NCBI GenBank assembly: GCA_009767595.1
Contig: VSDK01028093.1
Location: 327,618 to 391,617 of the forward strand
Direction of reading: 5' to 3'
Origin: Symbiodinium kawagutii
Lineage: Eukaryota; Sar; Dinophyceae; Suessiales; Symbiodiniaceae
Length of the DNA stretch: 64,000 bases
The position numbers and the translations under genes are program-made. Below the pieces are notes generated by a model that made no database searches, was not told the origin of the DNA, and saw only the letters and a list, made by a program, of their open reading frames with translations. This document shows, piece after piece, positions 24,304 through 39,300 of this stretch (position 1 is its first letter; the number at the start of each line of letters is the position of its first letter).

Positions 24304-27300
24304 CCATCATCACGTTTCATCATCAAGTTGCATCCGTTGGACGTTGATCATATAAGGTCCCGAGAACATGTCAGCAAGAAAATCTCTCCACGGTTCAAGT
24401 GTTTTTGATTCATCAGGCTGAATTGCAGCAGAATCATCATCCATCAACGGCAAATCTTGGCGCTACATTTCCAACACTCAAACATCAATTTCCATGCAAT
24501 TATCTCTGCCCATGCATGTGTAGCTATGATCACTCCATGGTATTGGTATATAAATGCCTAAACTCATGATAAACTCATACATGCGACACAGGCGATCAAT
24601 CGCAAACCATTTGGAATATCAAAAACCAACGAACAGTAGAAAAGCACCGCTGCGGCAGCTGAGCCTCAGCGTCGGTATCACCACAAGCAGCAGCCAAGCT
24701 CTGTGCTTCTTGCGCTGCATTCAGGGCATCATCCCGCGAACCTGTCAGGCTTCGATCGTAATTGCTGGATGCTTCACCTCCGGATTGGCTTCCCACTGGG
24801 ATCAAAGGGGTGGGCACATCAAAGTACCCACCCATGGCCTACCAGCAAGGGACATGATGAGTACCGTGGGCTATTTTTGCAACGTTGCATGCTATCGCGC
24901 AGGGTTCCAGCAGGCATTCTCATCACATCATGGCGCTGAAACCCTGCGGTTTCCTCAACCAACCACAATCAAGCTCTTAAGACCATCAACCATCAATCAA
25001 GAAGGGGATATCAAAACCCCATGAAGGACAAACGCAGGTGTGGTGAAGCACCCTTGTGTGCCGAGTCGCTTCAGGCTGCCAGTTAACCCTACACCTAAGC
25101 GATGCAGGCGCAAACCAAACCCCTATGAACCCAGCTTACGCAAGCGCGAGCAGTCCCTCCACCCTGGTTTCGCAGTTCGTTGTATCAACGGTGCAGCGCC
25201 AGAGCGCCGGAAACTGGCTGCGCCTTCAGCGAAAAGCAACTGAGCAATCATCAGCCAACACCGGGCCTGGCTCTGCAGTAGATTTGGCCAACGAGTTCCA
25301 ATGGAGTGGCCCCAATGGATATGGGTCATCACCAACCATCCCAAGAATGGATGGATCAACATCTCGAACAAAGATCACTTGTGGGAAATTGAGACCATCG
25401 GCCCCCTACAACACCCAAGGTTGGGTAGGGGCCTGCAGCCCGAGGAAAACTGGTCATTGATGGGATGGTCACTAAGGGTGCAAGGTATACCCACAGCCAA
25501 ACTGAACACTGAAAAGCTATGCTTCCGGATGGTGGCGCGGCTGATGAACCCATTCTTGATCATGCTTGATGACGCGTGTGCGCGCACAAACGAACCACGA
25601 CTCCGTAGTGATGGCTATAGAATATTCACAACTTATGTAAACATTTTGTGATCATGAACCATGTTTGGGGTACTAAAGAACAGGAGTATCCCTGAATCAT
25701 CCTTGTTTGATTGCATCATTTTGAATGATAAACCATCCATTTTGGGGGTCCTCTGCTGTGAGAAACCCCCATACTCAACATTCGTCCCTGTACATAAGTG
25801 TCAATTCTTAAGCTTCAAAAAGCTGTTTGAAGATGGCAACCATCGCCGGGAAAAAGTCACCAACAAGCTGTTTGGTCAAGCTACCAAGGATTGGTTCCAC
25901 TTGTTGGTGCTCCAATTCTACTCCTAGTAACCGAAGGTGGTGCAGCACGCAGCGCCAGACTTGATCCTTCCATCCTTTTCCCCCACAGCTATGCTTTGAA
26001 CATTCTTAAATGCCAAAAAGTCTGGTGAAACAACAAGTCGCAGCAAAAAAGAACATGAGCATTAGATCAGCAAACATCAAAAACAATCAAAAACAAGCAA
26101 CCAAGTGGACCAAGTCAATCGACCAATTTGTATCAGTCATGAACCTCTTTATCAACAAATGTAGCACAAGGAGGTGGCATCCACCAGCGCCTCCCCATGA
26201 ACCCAGGGCGTTGTGGTTGCGCCTCGCCGGGCTTCTGGCGCAACTTGCTGCAGAGCTGTTGAGCCTCTCGCGCGAAGCTTAGCCCTGTACCTTGGCTCGT
26301 CTCCGAGGGCCCATGGGATCATCCAAGGAACCGATGGCAGTTGCCATCCATGTACCCGTCACTGGATTCTTCCAGTGATGGTACGATAGGAGTTGTAGGT
26401 ACTCTGTGTGTTCTTATTTGGTCAGTTTGAGTAAACATGTCATTTTAGATGGAAGCCACAAACAGGGACGGCGGCATGGTGCGTTTAAACTTCAATAGTG
26501 CGACGGATTCAGGAGATTTCTGATGTAGGATTGCGATATATGTACACTGTATGTATCTATTCATCTATCTAACTCAACTATTCACCCCTATAAGTGGTAC
26601 ATAGTCTCACTTAAATTAGCTATGAACCAACAGAACCAACTCATGAATGCTTGCGGGCCCACATTGTAGAATCAGTATCAGTATAACTTTCAAGTCATGA
26701 TAGCTCATGTTGCTTGATTTATGATTCATGGCTACAACCCATACCGTTGCAGGCAGAGACCCAACTCGCCCCATGCATAGTTCCACACCGCTCCCAGCAA
26801 ACCAATCTGGAATTCCAAGGTCTAGGGACAAGACATTAGTAGCTTAGGATTTGAGGATTTTGCAGTCTTGATTTCGAAGTAAGAACTGGCGGCCGACCAG
26901 TGTGACAGAAAAAATATGATGGTTCGGAAAAGAATGGAACAAATTGAGACAAAACATCCCACAGCTTTTTGAATATTCGTTAACAACCCGTTGGCACCAC
27001 ATCTTCCCACGATCTCAGAAAAGCCAATCGATCCAGTGGCTTGGTCGACCAAGGATGCCCCACACGTAAGCACGCCAGTACAAGGCCAGCGTTCTCAAGT
27101 TTTGATCCCCCACCTGGGGCGGGTGGAGAATCTCAGGGGATGACCCAGGAGTCTGGATGAGCCCTAGGTTTGTTTGGGAGGTGCCATGGTATAGCAGGAA
27201 AACCATGGAAAACCCATCACCTTGGTGGCTGAGCTAATCCATGGTTGGGGCTCACAGCTTGTGACTGTGGGGCCTTTAGCAAGATGGGTTGCCGTCATCT

Positions 27301-30300
27301 GGGTCAGGTGCGAGGTGGTCTGTGGGTCAGTTGGGGCCCCTGGTTCCCGGGCTGTTGTGTTGTTCATCCATCCATTCTGGGTAAATTTGATCATAATCCA
27401 TAGCGCCATAGCCATGTGGTTACATTCAAGTACCATCCAACCACCATCCAACTAATGATCACGATAAACCATTTTAGATCGCCATGCATAACAAGTACTA
27501 ACGACTAATTAGCCATTCATCGTCACCTATCCAATCACCGACCATGTAATCCTTGGTTTCACCTATCGAATCACCATCAATATTGACCATTTTGGATCAT
27601 TAGCTCGCCATGCTTACCCTTTATCCACTACCAATTAGCCACCTATCATCAATCAAAATGACCTAATCATTGATCATAGTGGTTGACAACAATCGCCGAC
27701 TCACAGCAACTGACAACCATAGGTCAATCAATCACCTATTGATTTCTATCATTTTCCATGGTCAATCACCTGTTGATGTCTATCCCAAGCTTGACCCCAG
27801 CCCAACTCTCCCCTGAGGTCGTCCCTGCCTTCCCCGCCACTGCCAGGGCTTCCTTGGACCACCGCAGCACTTGGCCCCTGGCAGCTTGGCCTGGACCCAG
27901 GTCTGCGACCGTTGTGGAGGCCTGGCCGCAGGCGACATGGAGAGCTTCGGGGGGCTGATGGGTGCTCAGGCTTTTGCATAAGTTTCAGCCAGCTTTTAAA
28001 AAAATGTATGTAAAAACCTCATGATCTGAAGCGTTTCCAGGTTTTTACAGAATTGTTGGATGATTTGGATGGGTTTCTTCTGAGTTTCGTGATATTTCCA
28101 AATGTTTTCTGCCTGCTTTTTTGTCAAATTTCATCTATTTGCGCTGACCGTTGGCAACTCCATTTGTAGATGACATGGTTTGCAAGAGCGACGTCACAAA
28201 TCATCGAATGGTCGAGATGTCACTGCCCAACCGGCCAAAGGTACACCACTAGACATCCAAGAATGGAGAACCGACCCTCACCAGAACGGATCTAGTGGAC
28301 AAACATCCATGAGCCATTCACATTAGACATTCATCAGTCGTTCATCAACCATCAGTTGACCATTTATATTGATGTTAGCCCCGGATTCATTAACCCATGG
28401 TCGATTGATAGGGGTGCCCCCCAAGTTCGCCAACTGGCTTCCAATCAAAATGGTATCCTCCAACCAATCAACCTGTTGGAATTCGCCATTACTATTGGCT
28501 ATTATGCCCGTACTACCATGGCTAAAACCACATATTTAACCACCACAAAACCCAGGGTCAACCACTCCACGGCTCACACTGGGCGCATCCTCATCCATCT
28601 GCGCCATGGTCCCACAGGCACCTCCACCAGCAACAGCAGCAGCTGCACCCGCTGCTGTCCCTGACTCAGCTGCAGGCCCTGCTGGGCCACCGCCATGGCC
28701 TCTGAAGCGTTGCCATCTGCCAGGTGGAGGCGCGCCACCTGCCACAAGGCCTCCGCCTGGGCAGCCAGTGCTGGGCAGGGCTTCCCCCCTCGTGTGGTGA
28801 CACCACCTTGGCAGGAAAATCCACGTCGAGGCCAGTAGAATTCCATGGTCAAAACCATTGGAGTTGCGGAAATATCATGGATGGGATGTGTCTTTTTTCA
28901 AGCTTTGTTCTGCCTTCGATGGTGCTTCCTACTTGCAAGTTGGTTCATGTTGATTGCAATGAAAAAATGTAAGTACAAGGCGACTAAGACTCACCCATGT
29001 GCTGAGCCATTGAAGATCCTTGTTTAAGTGGCATGGTTGAAGATACCGGACAGCTTTTCCAGGACCTTTTCTCCAGCAGAAAAGGCCTAAGACACGCATG
29101 CACACAGAACAAACACACACGCACACAGATATGTATCATAAATGCATCGAATAATCAAAATGACGAATACCAAGAGCCAAATACACATACACATACATAT
29201 GATTCATGTTCAAACATATTGACACATATCTCCACATGCCCGTCCGAAAAACCCAGCCATGCCTCAAGCTGCAAATCGCCCAACGCACGGACGATGCTGA
29301 GACCTGAACTGCTGCACGTCGGGCGGGTCGTTTCTCGATGTCAACCAGCACCAAAGGGAACACAGAACCAAGGTTGGCTCATATTATCTTCATGTCCTTG
29401 TCATGTTTTGAATGATAAAGAATGATGAAAAAATGTTTCTAAAATGATTTTTAAAAAACAAGGTTGGCTCAAGACATCCTGATGTCCTTGTCATTCTGAC
29501 GTGAAACCATGGCGTCATAACAATTATTGTATTAATGATTCATCACCATGAAGTATAGCTAATACATGCCAATACCGATTGCTTGTGGCAAATGATGGTT
29601 TTCAATGACTATAGTGACTAATTATAATTGATAAACGATTCATAATTTGTACATATGGCCAATGATTATATTTCGGGCTTCCCTGGTCCCAGCCCTGTGC
29701 AATGCCGTGCCCCCGTGGCATTGCTGAGCTCGGTACGTTCCTCCGCTGCTTGCAGTGCGGCATCGAGGTTGGCCTCGAAATTTTTCAGATCGCAGAGGAC
29801 CTTCAGAGCTGAAGCCTCGCCACGCGCCTTAGGATGGGAACGGATCAAGGAGCTCCATAGGAATGGATCAGGGATCAGGGAACTCATTGCAGGACCTGTG
29901 CTGATCTCAAGGAGATTGTTTTTAGGACATGGATTTGTCCAGGAGGAACTTTTAGATTGCGGATAGGTTGGCGAATCCACGTGCCTGAGAATCTATTGCG
30001 TTTTCTGGGAGCGGCTTACTCGTCAAAATAAAAGACCTCTGGGTCCTGGATCAGTTCATTTGTGTTTTAAAGAATGGCCTGAACTACTTTCGTGCCGACA
30101 GTAGCGCATAGTTTCAATTCCCCGCCTTTCGAGAACTGCAAGGATTTTCCGAAGATCCCGCTTGATCCCCAAGATGGCGCTGGAGAATGTTCCCAGTTAA
30201 TGACGGTTGGTGAATCCCAGCTTAAAGCTCCTATTTACCTTGGTTAACCAATGTTCCCAGCTTGATCCTGCCCCCAAGATGGCCCACCCCACGCCATGGC

Positions 30301-33300
30301 ACGTCCTGGTTGGCCGAGCTGAGCTCCTGGGCCTCCAGGGCCATGGCCGTTGCCCGCGGCCCATCTCCAGCGTTCGCGGAGCACACCGCCAGGCGCAGCA
30401 TGTCTTGAGCCTCGCCACGGTGGTCCTTGGTGAGGACGGCTGATCAAGCAAGAATACTCAATAAGATTGAGGGAAATAGATGAGAATACATACATGACTG
30501 AAGTGATTGTAGTGGTTAATGGATGGTTAGCTAATTATGGTTATAAAATGGTTTATTTTGGTGGATTTGTTTATGAGGGCTTCCCCCGTTTGCCCAACAG
30601 CAGGAAAAATTGTGTGAACAGTCAGCAAGACAGAACACCGCTTCATTGCCGTGTGTGTGTGTGTGTACCAAAGGCTCCTGTGCTTAATGGCCCGGTGCTT
30701 CCGTGATTTTGGTGGAATACATGAGAATAAACCTAACTTAAGTGCTTTAGAATAGTTTAGTGATGGTTAATTGATGGTGAATTGATGGTCGATAATGATT
30801 CACTGATGGTCGATATTGGGTAATTGATGGCTCAATCGGAATCAAAGGAGATACAAGAATAATCATACTGGAATTCGAAAACAATCCATATAAATAGGCC
30901 TCATATATGTGTGAGGAGAAAAACAACATGATACAGAGGCTATGAAAGCCAATAATCATCAATAATGCTATTTCCAACCATTATCAATTATCAACCATCT
31001 AAAAACTAATAACCATACACAAATCTATTGGCCATCTACTAGTCAATTCCTAACCATCTACCAACCATCGACTGACCATCAGCTAACCATCTACGAAGCA
31101 TCAATTAACCATCAATTGACCATGAATTACCCAGCAGTTAACCACCCATCGATCCTCAGCAAGCTTCATATTCCCGATGCTTCAATCATTCAACCAGTAA
31201 ACCCCATCTACTGACATCGATCGCACCACTAACCATGTATAAACGATCATCAAACCATCTAGTTATTAACTAGCAGCAGCATTCGCCCTCATTAAAGCAT
31301 CGTTTAGCAATCACAGACGAACAATGAACCATCAATTGACCATTTCCACCATAATTATTAACCATCATTATCAACCATCATTATTGATGAACCACCTACC
31401 ATGAACCATCACGCCACCAATCAATCTACCTGCCAACCAATCTAACCATCGTCACTACCATCAAGACCACCCATCAACCTACAAACCAGCATCACTGGCC
31501 ACCTAGTAACCATCTCCAACAAATCTTCATTATATGGCGGTTTCTTAATATAGGGGACCCCCCAAATCATTCACTATCAACCATTTGTAGTAATAAACCA
31601 TCCATTTTTGGGGCACCCCTATTTGAGAAGCCCCCATCTTTCCTCCTGCCTCGTTGCGCCAAGAGGCACCAGATGCCTTGGCCAATGCTCTGGCCGCCTC
31701 CGCTGCCTTGGAAGCGTCCTGTTGGCGACCGGTGAAACAAACCGCGGCCAGGCAGGGCGTCGGTTCCGCAGCTGAAGCCATGGAACTGGTGGGATGATGC
31801 TACGGCGATGAAGGGGTTATTTCACATGCCATGGCCATCTATAAGGGTTCATACTAGGGAATAATGACCAATAATAATAGCATAATATCTTAAACCAACA
31901 ATGATAGTGGTTCAATCAACAATGGTTCAATCAACAGGGGGTAAGATTACCGCAAGAACCCCGATTCAGTGCACACACAACGTTTGGGGAAGAAATGCTA
32001 AGAGGGAAAAAGGGATTGTGACCAACAATGATGGTATAAACCAACAATGATAGCATACAACCATTGATAGTGATTAACACTGGGGTTGTAAATGACCAAC
32101 AATGATGGTATAAACCAAGGCCATTGATATTGATAGTGGTAAAATAAGATAATGGTTCATACTAGGGGGTAAGATTACCCAAGTCCTTACTTTTTATAGT
32201 GGGAAATTTCATCCCGGATGTATAAACATGTATAAAATCTAAACCAATGACATCAAATTCATCCAGCTGCTGGGTTGGGGTGAACTCTCGATGGGTGAAC
32301 CCCTGAAACCCTTGAACTTTTGGATCTTTTTGGGGGGCGGTGGCTTGGCCCACCACCGGGCCAATGATCCAATGAAATTCGGGCGTTGGTCATTCAGCCA
32401 GTTGCGTGATGACCGAGTTGATGGTCATTGAGCTTGCTTTGTATTGGTTGGTCATGAGTGCAAATTGTTTGTTTCATTGGTTGAGGGTACAGAGGCGCGA
32501 AGGTGTTGTGACCGCGTGTTGGTCATTTGGTCCGTTCAGTGCTAAACCGTGGCGAAGACGGTGGCGAAATGGGGTTTGCTGATGGATGCGCTATAGCTAG
32601 AGTAATACAATAATACAATCATAGAAAATTGACCCAAAGATTTTGCAAGGAACGTCTTCCAATACGACACTGACTTTCCAGACCTCATCTGCAGGGAGGG
32701 TCATGGAAGGTCTATGTTCGTTTCCAAGCGGGTTCCAGCGCATCCTGAAACCATTCAGGGACACGAATGAGCACAAGCCATTGCACAACCACAGACCTGA
32801 CTTGGTGCAAAGCTTACGCAAGAGAAGCTGGCTCAGGCGAATCTAGTTTTGGGGGTATGTAGGCCACAAAATTCACATAAGTCGTCAACCTAAACGATCT
32901 TGGTACTTGGCAGTCACAACTTTACGGCCATTTGTGGACTTGTTCACCAATAGGCAAAAGCTCCCCAACTACGTATGAAGTTTGCATGAGGAATCTTTCG
33001 AGACACATTTGTGCTTTGCATCGACCTTGCTTAGCCATCATGAACCACCATCAGCCAATACAGCAACAATCCGCAACCATTCTATACCTTTCCGTGGATG
33101 ATTCAGCATCCCCAAGAATGACCATTTCCGCTGGAACCCACCAGCGTTGCTACCAGAATCGGCCGCTGACATTTCGGACGCATCGAATATCCTCCCGAAA
33201 CATCCTATACAATAGGAGTTCAATGGAATTGGAGTTTATCCAGCTTGATCATCACTTAACCATTCACAAGCCACCATTTTTTGAATCCCAAGACCCCAAC

Positions 33301-36300
33301 CATCCCCATCCACTCCACATCCCAAGCTGCTTGTCCTGCCAGTGCCCCCGGTCAAAGTGCACTCGGAAGCTCCGACGCAGCGCGAGCGCCTCTTGCTGCG
33401 CGTCCTGGTCCACGTGCGCAGACTCAGCGGCACGGCCTGGGCGAGCCCTGTGGCAGCATATTGGTGGCGCATGGTGGTTAACTAGTGGTGGTTACTATCA
33501 TGGTCACCATGTGCCACCAAACAAATAGTGATTACTAACACCATGATGGTGACTATAAGGGTGGTTAATCATGGTTATTGTCATGATGCTTCATGGGTGG
33601 TTGATGATGGTTACTTGCATTGTTAATCACAGATGGTGAATGATGGAGAGTGATGGTGAATCATAGTGAATGATGGGGAATGGTTCGATGGCGCACATGA
33701 TTTTACACGACATATCTGGCAGGGATCCCATCAAACAGTGATCCTGCTGGTCCCTTGAATTGCAGCTCGGACACCCAGCTTTTGCACCGCTTCCGCCCAA
33801 TCACCGCCAGCCAGAAATGATGCAGCCTGCTCCTCTCAGGGATGCGCAGGCATGCGCAGGCGTTCCCCAAGGATCAACAGCGACACGACGAAAAAAAACG
33901 ATTTTCAACCAGGCCTTTACTGCTCCACTGAGCGATTTTCCCCTGTGATTCGGAGCAGCTGAAGGCCATTCCAAGCAGCTCTACAGGTCCTGTAGGATGC
34001 GCGCACGCCATCCCTTCTCGCCAGGTAGGGCCTCTTTTGCTGCCTGATGCAGTAGCGGGGGTAAAGGATATGACGTGATCAAAAATGTAGGTCCTAAATA
34101 ACTATTTAAGTTGAGACTAACAACCACTCATAGGGGGCTGTAACCCAACACTACAACTGCCGTGGGCCACCTTGGATGAGAATTAGAACCTGCAGAAGTA
34201 AAAATCACTCACCTATGCCAGTCTCTGTTCTCAGGTACCCCATCTTCCCTCGACCAAAGCCCTACGTGCCAACTGCCACTTCCATTTGAACCAACTACTG
34301 ACATCTACCGACCAAATCCTACAAGTCTCGCTTGTGTGGGGGTGGAACTCTCCTGATGGCTCCCACACCCAGGATGGATCAAGTGGTTCCCAGTTGCGAG
34401 GATACCACGGTGGCAACTCTTGGCAGCACCAGGCAACTCGCAGCTGCGCCTGCAAGGGTTCCAAGGCCCTCTCGGGAGTCGCGCTGCCGTTCCAGGAGAA
34501 GCCCTGCAACTGCAGTGCCCAGGCTGCGCTGTTGCTATCGTCGGCCTCATCAGTGGTTGGATGGTGAGGCACCATCCAAACGGTCATAGGACTGGTAACC
34601 CTAGGTGCAGGGACCCCGGACCCCATGTGATCCCATGTGCTTCACAGCAGAAATGCTTGAAAAAGCAACAAACTGAATGCATCTGGGTGGGTGCGTTGGC
34701 GGTGGTTAGTGGCAGCAACTCTTGAGCCCGGTGTGTCTTTGGCGTGCCTTGCTTGAACGGCCAACAGGGTGACTTTTTTTCGCGTTGCCAACGCCGTGGT
34801 CCTGATAGTAGTAGAAGATCAAGCCCCACAATAGTACTACTCAAATCATCCAACTTTGAGAGGTTAATAATTCTCATCCATGCCCCAATGCAATGTGCAT
34901 GAATGGTTTTCAGCAACGCGGAGTCAAGGGGGTTCACCTGACCCAAGGCCATCTCCCTCCCAGCCTTCTCAAACTCCGATTGGAATTCCTATCAGGTTTC
35001 GGTTGTCGGCACAAGCCGACCATCGGTAAACCCAAGAGGGTCCATGCATCCACCAAACTTTTTGTGGCAAATGTTTAAGTGCAAAGAAATGCTGCGGTTT
35101 CGAAGTTCCTCATAGAATTTCACTATACCTATGATTGAAACCATTATAGTGATGCTTAGTTATGTAATATGGTTGTAGCATAACCCTATTAGTCATAGCA
35201 AAAATAGGGATGTCACCAATAAATGGTTATATAATAATTAATCATGATATGATGATGGTTTATCAGGATAATCATGATGTGATGGTTTTATACTTGCTAA
35301 TCTAATCATAGCATTAATAGGTATATGACAGGATTATCCCCATGTTTCCAGTCGCCCATGAAATGGCCACCAGCTGGTCCCAGCTGCGCCCTAGTCCTTG
35401 GCCAACTTGGCAGCCCTTGGGCCCTGGTTCAGGGCCACCAGGGCTTCGCAAAGGAAGCCCAAGGCTTTCGCCTGCCAACCTGTGGCCAGGTGAAGGGACG
35501 TCACCATGTTTCAGGGCCCAGGTAGGTGTGTGACCCTCAAATATCCCATCAAAATGAGTGTTAGTCCCAAAGATTCAAAATGAGGCCATCAAAATAGAGG
35601 GTATGGGTACCAGGTAGTTGAGGGCCAAGGCATACCTAGAGAAGTTATCCAAATACCATGCATCCACGTCGCTTCATCCAATCCAGTTAATCGCCGGCAC
35701 ATCATTCATACCCAGGACCGCATGACCAGCTACAAAAAAACCTTGACAGAGGCACCACGCAAGGCCACCCGTCAAAAGCCCATAGGCCCATGACTCATTG
35801 CATAGATCCACCCATCACAGGCGTACCACAGGGAACCTTCACCAACCCTGGCCCCCGGCCCCCAGGGCCCTGCCTTTGCCGTAGCCGAGGTCCTTGAAGA
35901 TTTGCAGTGCCTCCTCCGCAGCCCGCAGCGCCTTCAGCGGCTTCGAGGCCTTCAACGACCACTGCGCCACCGAGACCAACTCGGCAGCCTGGCAGATGGA
36001 CAGCCGCAGACATGGCAAGGATGACATCCCCTGGTCCTGAATGATATCCTTGTGTCAGGCAGCGTCAAAATTATTTGATTAAGGTGTAGTCAGTCACTTT
36101 CTAGAGCATCCCCTATCGTTTTCCCAGTTTTGAGTCCTTTCGGGTATCTGTTTTTCACCATCGCCGATCGTTTTTTCGAGTAAAATCGACAAAACTCGTC
36201 TCCATCTAACGCGTAAGCTGAACGCAATTGACTGTAACTTTGTCTCTGGTGTCTGGCACGATCCCGCTCTAAAACCCCTGAGGCGCTCCTCCATCTTCCG

Positions 36301-39300
36301 ATCTCCCTCTTGCTGGAAAACGCCACGCGCCTCGACTGCCTGCGCAGTTGAAACAGCTGAGCCAACCATCTGAAGACATCCGAAGCAGGCACAAGACTGC
36401 TCAGAATATTGACACTGATTGTTTGATGAATTTTGATTCAACATGTTGCTTGTTTTGCTGTTCAACAGCTATAAAACTCAACCCTGATCAAGGGAAAGAT
36501 GGTTCTCACAACACGTCAAATAACCACCGAGTGGCACCCCCCTGGTAGTTTTTGCCCGCGCCCTTTCGAGAGACTTGTCACTAACGCCGCCAGCAGAACC
36601 CTTGCTGGATCCATCAGCCTGGTACTTACCCCGCTAAATTCAAACTAACCTAAGTTCTACCACAACTGGAAGTTACCCTAGTGAGCTCATTGATCTAAGT
36701 CGATCCAGAATGGTACTGCCTGCCGTTGTCCTGACAATTACCCTACTAAACTGGCCTACGATAATGGCTACCCAGGATCAATAAACCCCTGGTTGTTTAA
36801 TAGGGTGTATCCCCTAAAAGCTTTGGTTTTCCATTACAATGGTAGCCCATCCAATTAATCAACCTGGGGTGGCTCGCTTCATCCTGGGTTAAAATTACTT
36901 GGTGGCTTATGGTCGATCCCTTGCTAAAAATATATATATATATAATCTTTAGTGGTTATTAATGGTAAATCAATCATATCCCAAAAACACAACAAAAACC
37001 TAAGTTAGTGGGTATAAGGCATCCAGATTACCATCCAGATGGCTTAAAATGGTAAATCAATATATCTTTAGTGGGTATAAGCGGTATAAGCCATCCAGAT
37101 TACCTAACTGGGGGCCATCACTCTCCACTAATCATCCCCAGCCTCGCCTTCTCGGCTGCTAGGCCGTAGCGTCCCCTGGCCGCCCGCGCCAGCGCCGCGG
37201 CGCGAGTGGGCCGTCCACCGCGCGCAACAGGGCGGCCTCTGAGGCCTGCAGCCGCCAAGGAGGTTAGCTAAGCCATTTCCGGCTTTGATTTTTGAGTATA
37301 ATATTGTTTGATCTATAAGACAATAACCACCAGTTATGTTTGAATATATAAGCAATTTGTTGTTTGAAGTTGATTTGAATCAAATGCTTTTACTATTTTT
37401 ACTGGTGGAACAAGATTTGAAAGGCATTCGAACCAAAATCATATGTGGGAGCAATTGAGCCTCGATCCAGGGTACGCTAGTGGGCACTGGGCACTTCACT
37501 TGCCAAAGGCGCCTCTGGGTTCATTTAAGGTGCCTCTGGGTTCATCCAAGTCAATTCTGGGAAACTCGACCTTTAACCCCAAAGTCTCAGAATTTTACAA
37601 TCTTTTCAGGGGCACTGCCAACCAGCCATGCACTTTTGGTGGATCTGTTTCTGTTCCCAATTGTGCCTGTCACCTCCCATGACCCCCACTGGTACCTCTT
37701 GAGCCTTGGTTGGTTTGTCCAGCTTGAAGTAAAGGTTGGTGAGGATCCTCGGTGCCCGCGGATCGCTGGAGGAAACCTGGTACTAACAAACGCTGAGGAA
37801 CCGTCATTCAGCATTGTTTCTTACAGGGAAATGGCTGCCCCAGGTATTTTCCAATCAGCAAATCCGCTGAATCACATGTAGAGAATTGAACTAACACATG
37901 GACATATCCATTTTGGGAGCTGCAACTCAACCCACTTTGAGAAATGTCTGACTTTAGTCACCGTGCCGGGGTCATCGTCTTTTGACACAGCTACAGAAAA
38001 CAAGGTTTCCTCTATCAAGTAGCTTCCATGGCGCCAGAATGGCAGGATCAAAATCCGCTGGAAAAACTTGGCAGACAGCGTCTGCGCATTGCGCAACACA
38101 ACCAGACGGCACCACGCACCCAACAAAATGTCCTTCCACCAAGCTCAAATACTGAATCCAGGTTAAACCATCAAGAAATGAGTTTAGCACTGCCTCCCAG
38201 AGCCAGCGGGCAACCAAACCAATCATCCCCCCTAACCTGTGGGAATACCCACTAGGGACCTATGGATCAACATCTTCACTGGACCGCTCGAGACAGCCGA
38301 CTAAGAACTGCCACCAAGTTCAATGATGCGATACAAACTATCCATATACGGCACCTCAACATGACTTCGGCACCTAAGACAACTACAACATTGCTGGATA
38401 CTTAGTGGTTAATGGAGGTGAATTGTGCTCAAATAGATCACGACCTAGTTGACACCAGGCACTCAACAACACTGCCATCACCACCACCCGAAGCGAACAG
38501 TTCCAACGCCACGCTGTTTGTTGGCCAGGGATCAACTGGGCCATGACTTCATACTTCTGAGCCTTGGCTTCCTGCCAGGTGAGCACCTCTTAGCATGTTC
38601 AGTGGCACAAATGCGCTGCGCTTGAAAAAGTGCTCTGTACTCAAATATCTGTTCTCTATGTCTATATATTTATATACATATTTTCACATATATACATCTA
38701 TATATTCATGTGTTTTATTCATTTAAGATTATACATGTGATTACATGTGTGCATCTGATTAATTTTGATTGGCTAAAACCAAGAACACATGCATGCATCA
38801 CACACTTTTGGGAGACAGGAAACAGCACGGGGCATCTGCATTGGATTCGTGGCGTGGCCCGCTGCCCACCGCACCCCAGCGCTCCTGAAAGAAGGACAGG
38901 GCCAACAGGCAGCTCTCGAGAGCTTCCTCTCGTTTCTTCCTGCCGCGGCGATCCATGTTGATTTCCTGGGCGCTGAAATGGAGCTCAAGATGCCAGCGCA
39001 GCAGCTGCTATTCAGAAAGCCGGGGATGGGACTAGTATAATAAGAAATATCAATAAATGAATAAATTAGTGAATAAGTAAATAAAACACACACATATTCT
39101 ATACATATTACTTTGTAATATTAATCTCATGATTGATAAAATGTTCTGGTCCTAATACAATTAAAACAAAAGAAATAAAAACAAACAAACATATTATAGG
39201 ATGAATTTTATGATTGAAAAATGTTTTGGTTACCCATAATTCGTTGGGGCCCGATCCCAAGAGTATGGGCCCGCTCCAATTGTCCAAAGTAAATGATTGA

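Noticed and set aside
24554-25024. 156-codon plus-strand frame
   Set aside because: It overlaps a TPR exon on the opposite strand and has no splice support or protein-like composition.
29457-29475. ttggctcaag match to the spliced leader
   Set aside because: Only ten bases match, no ATG or coding frame follows, and the rest of the leader is absent.
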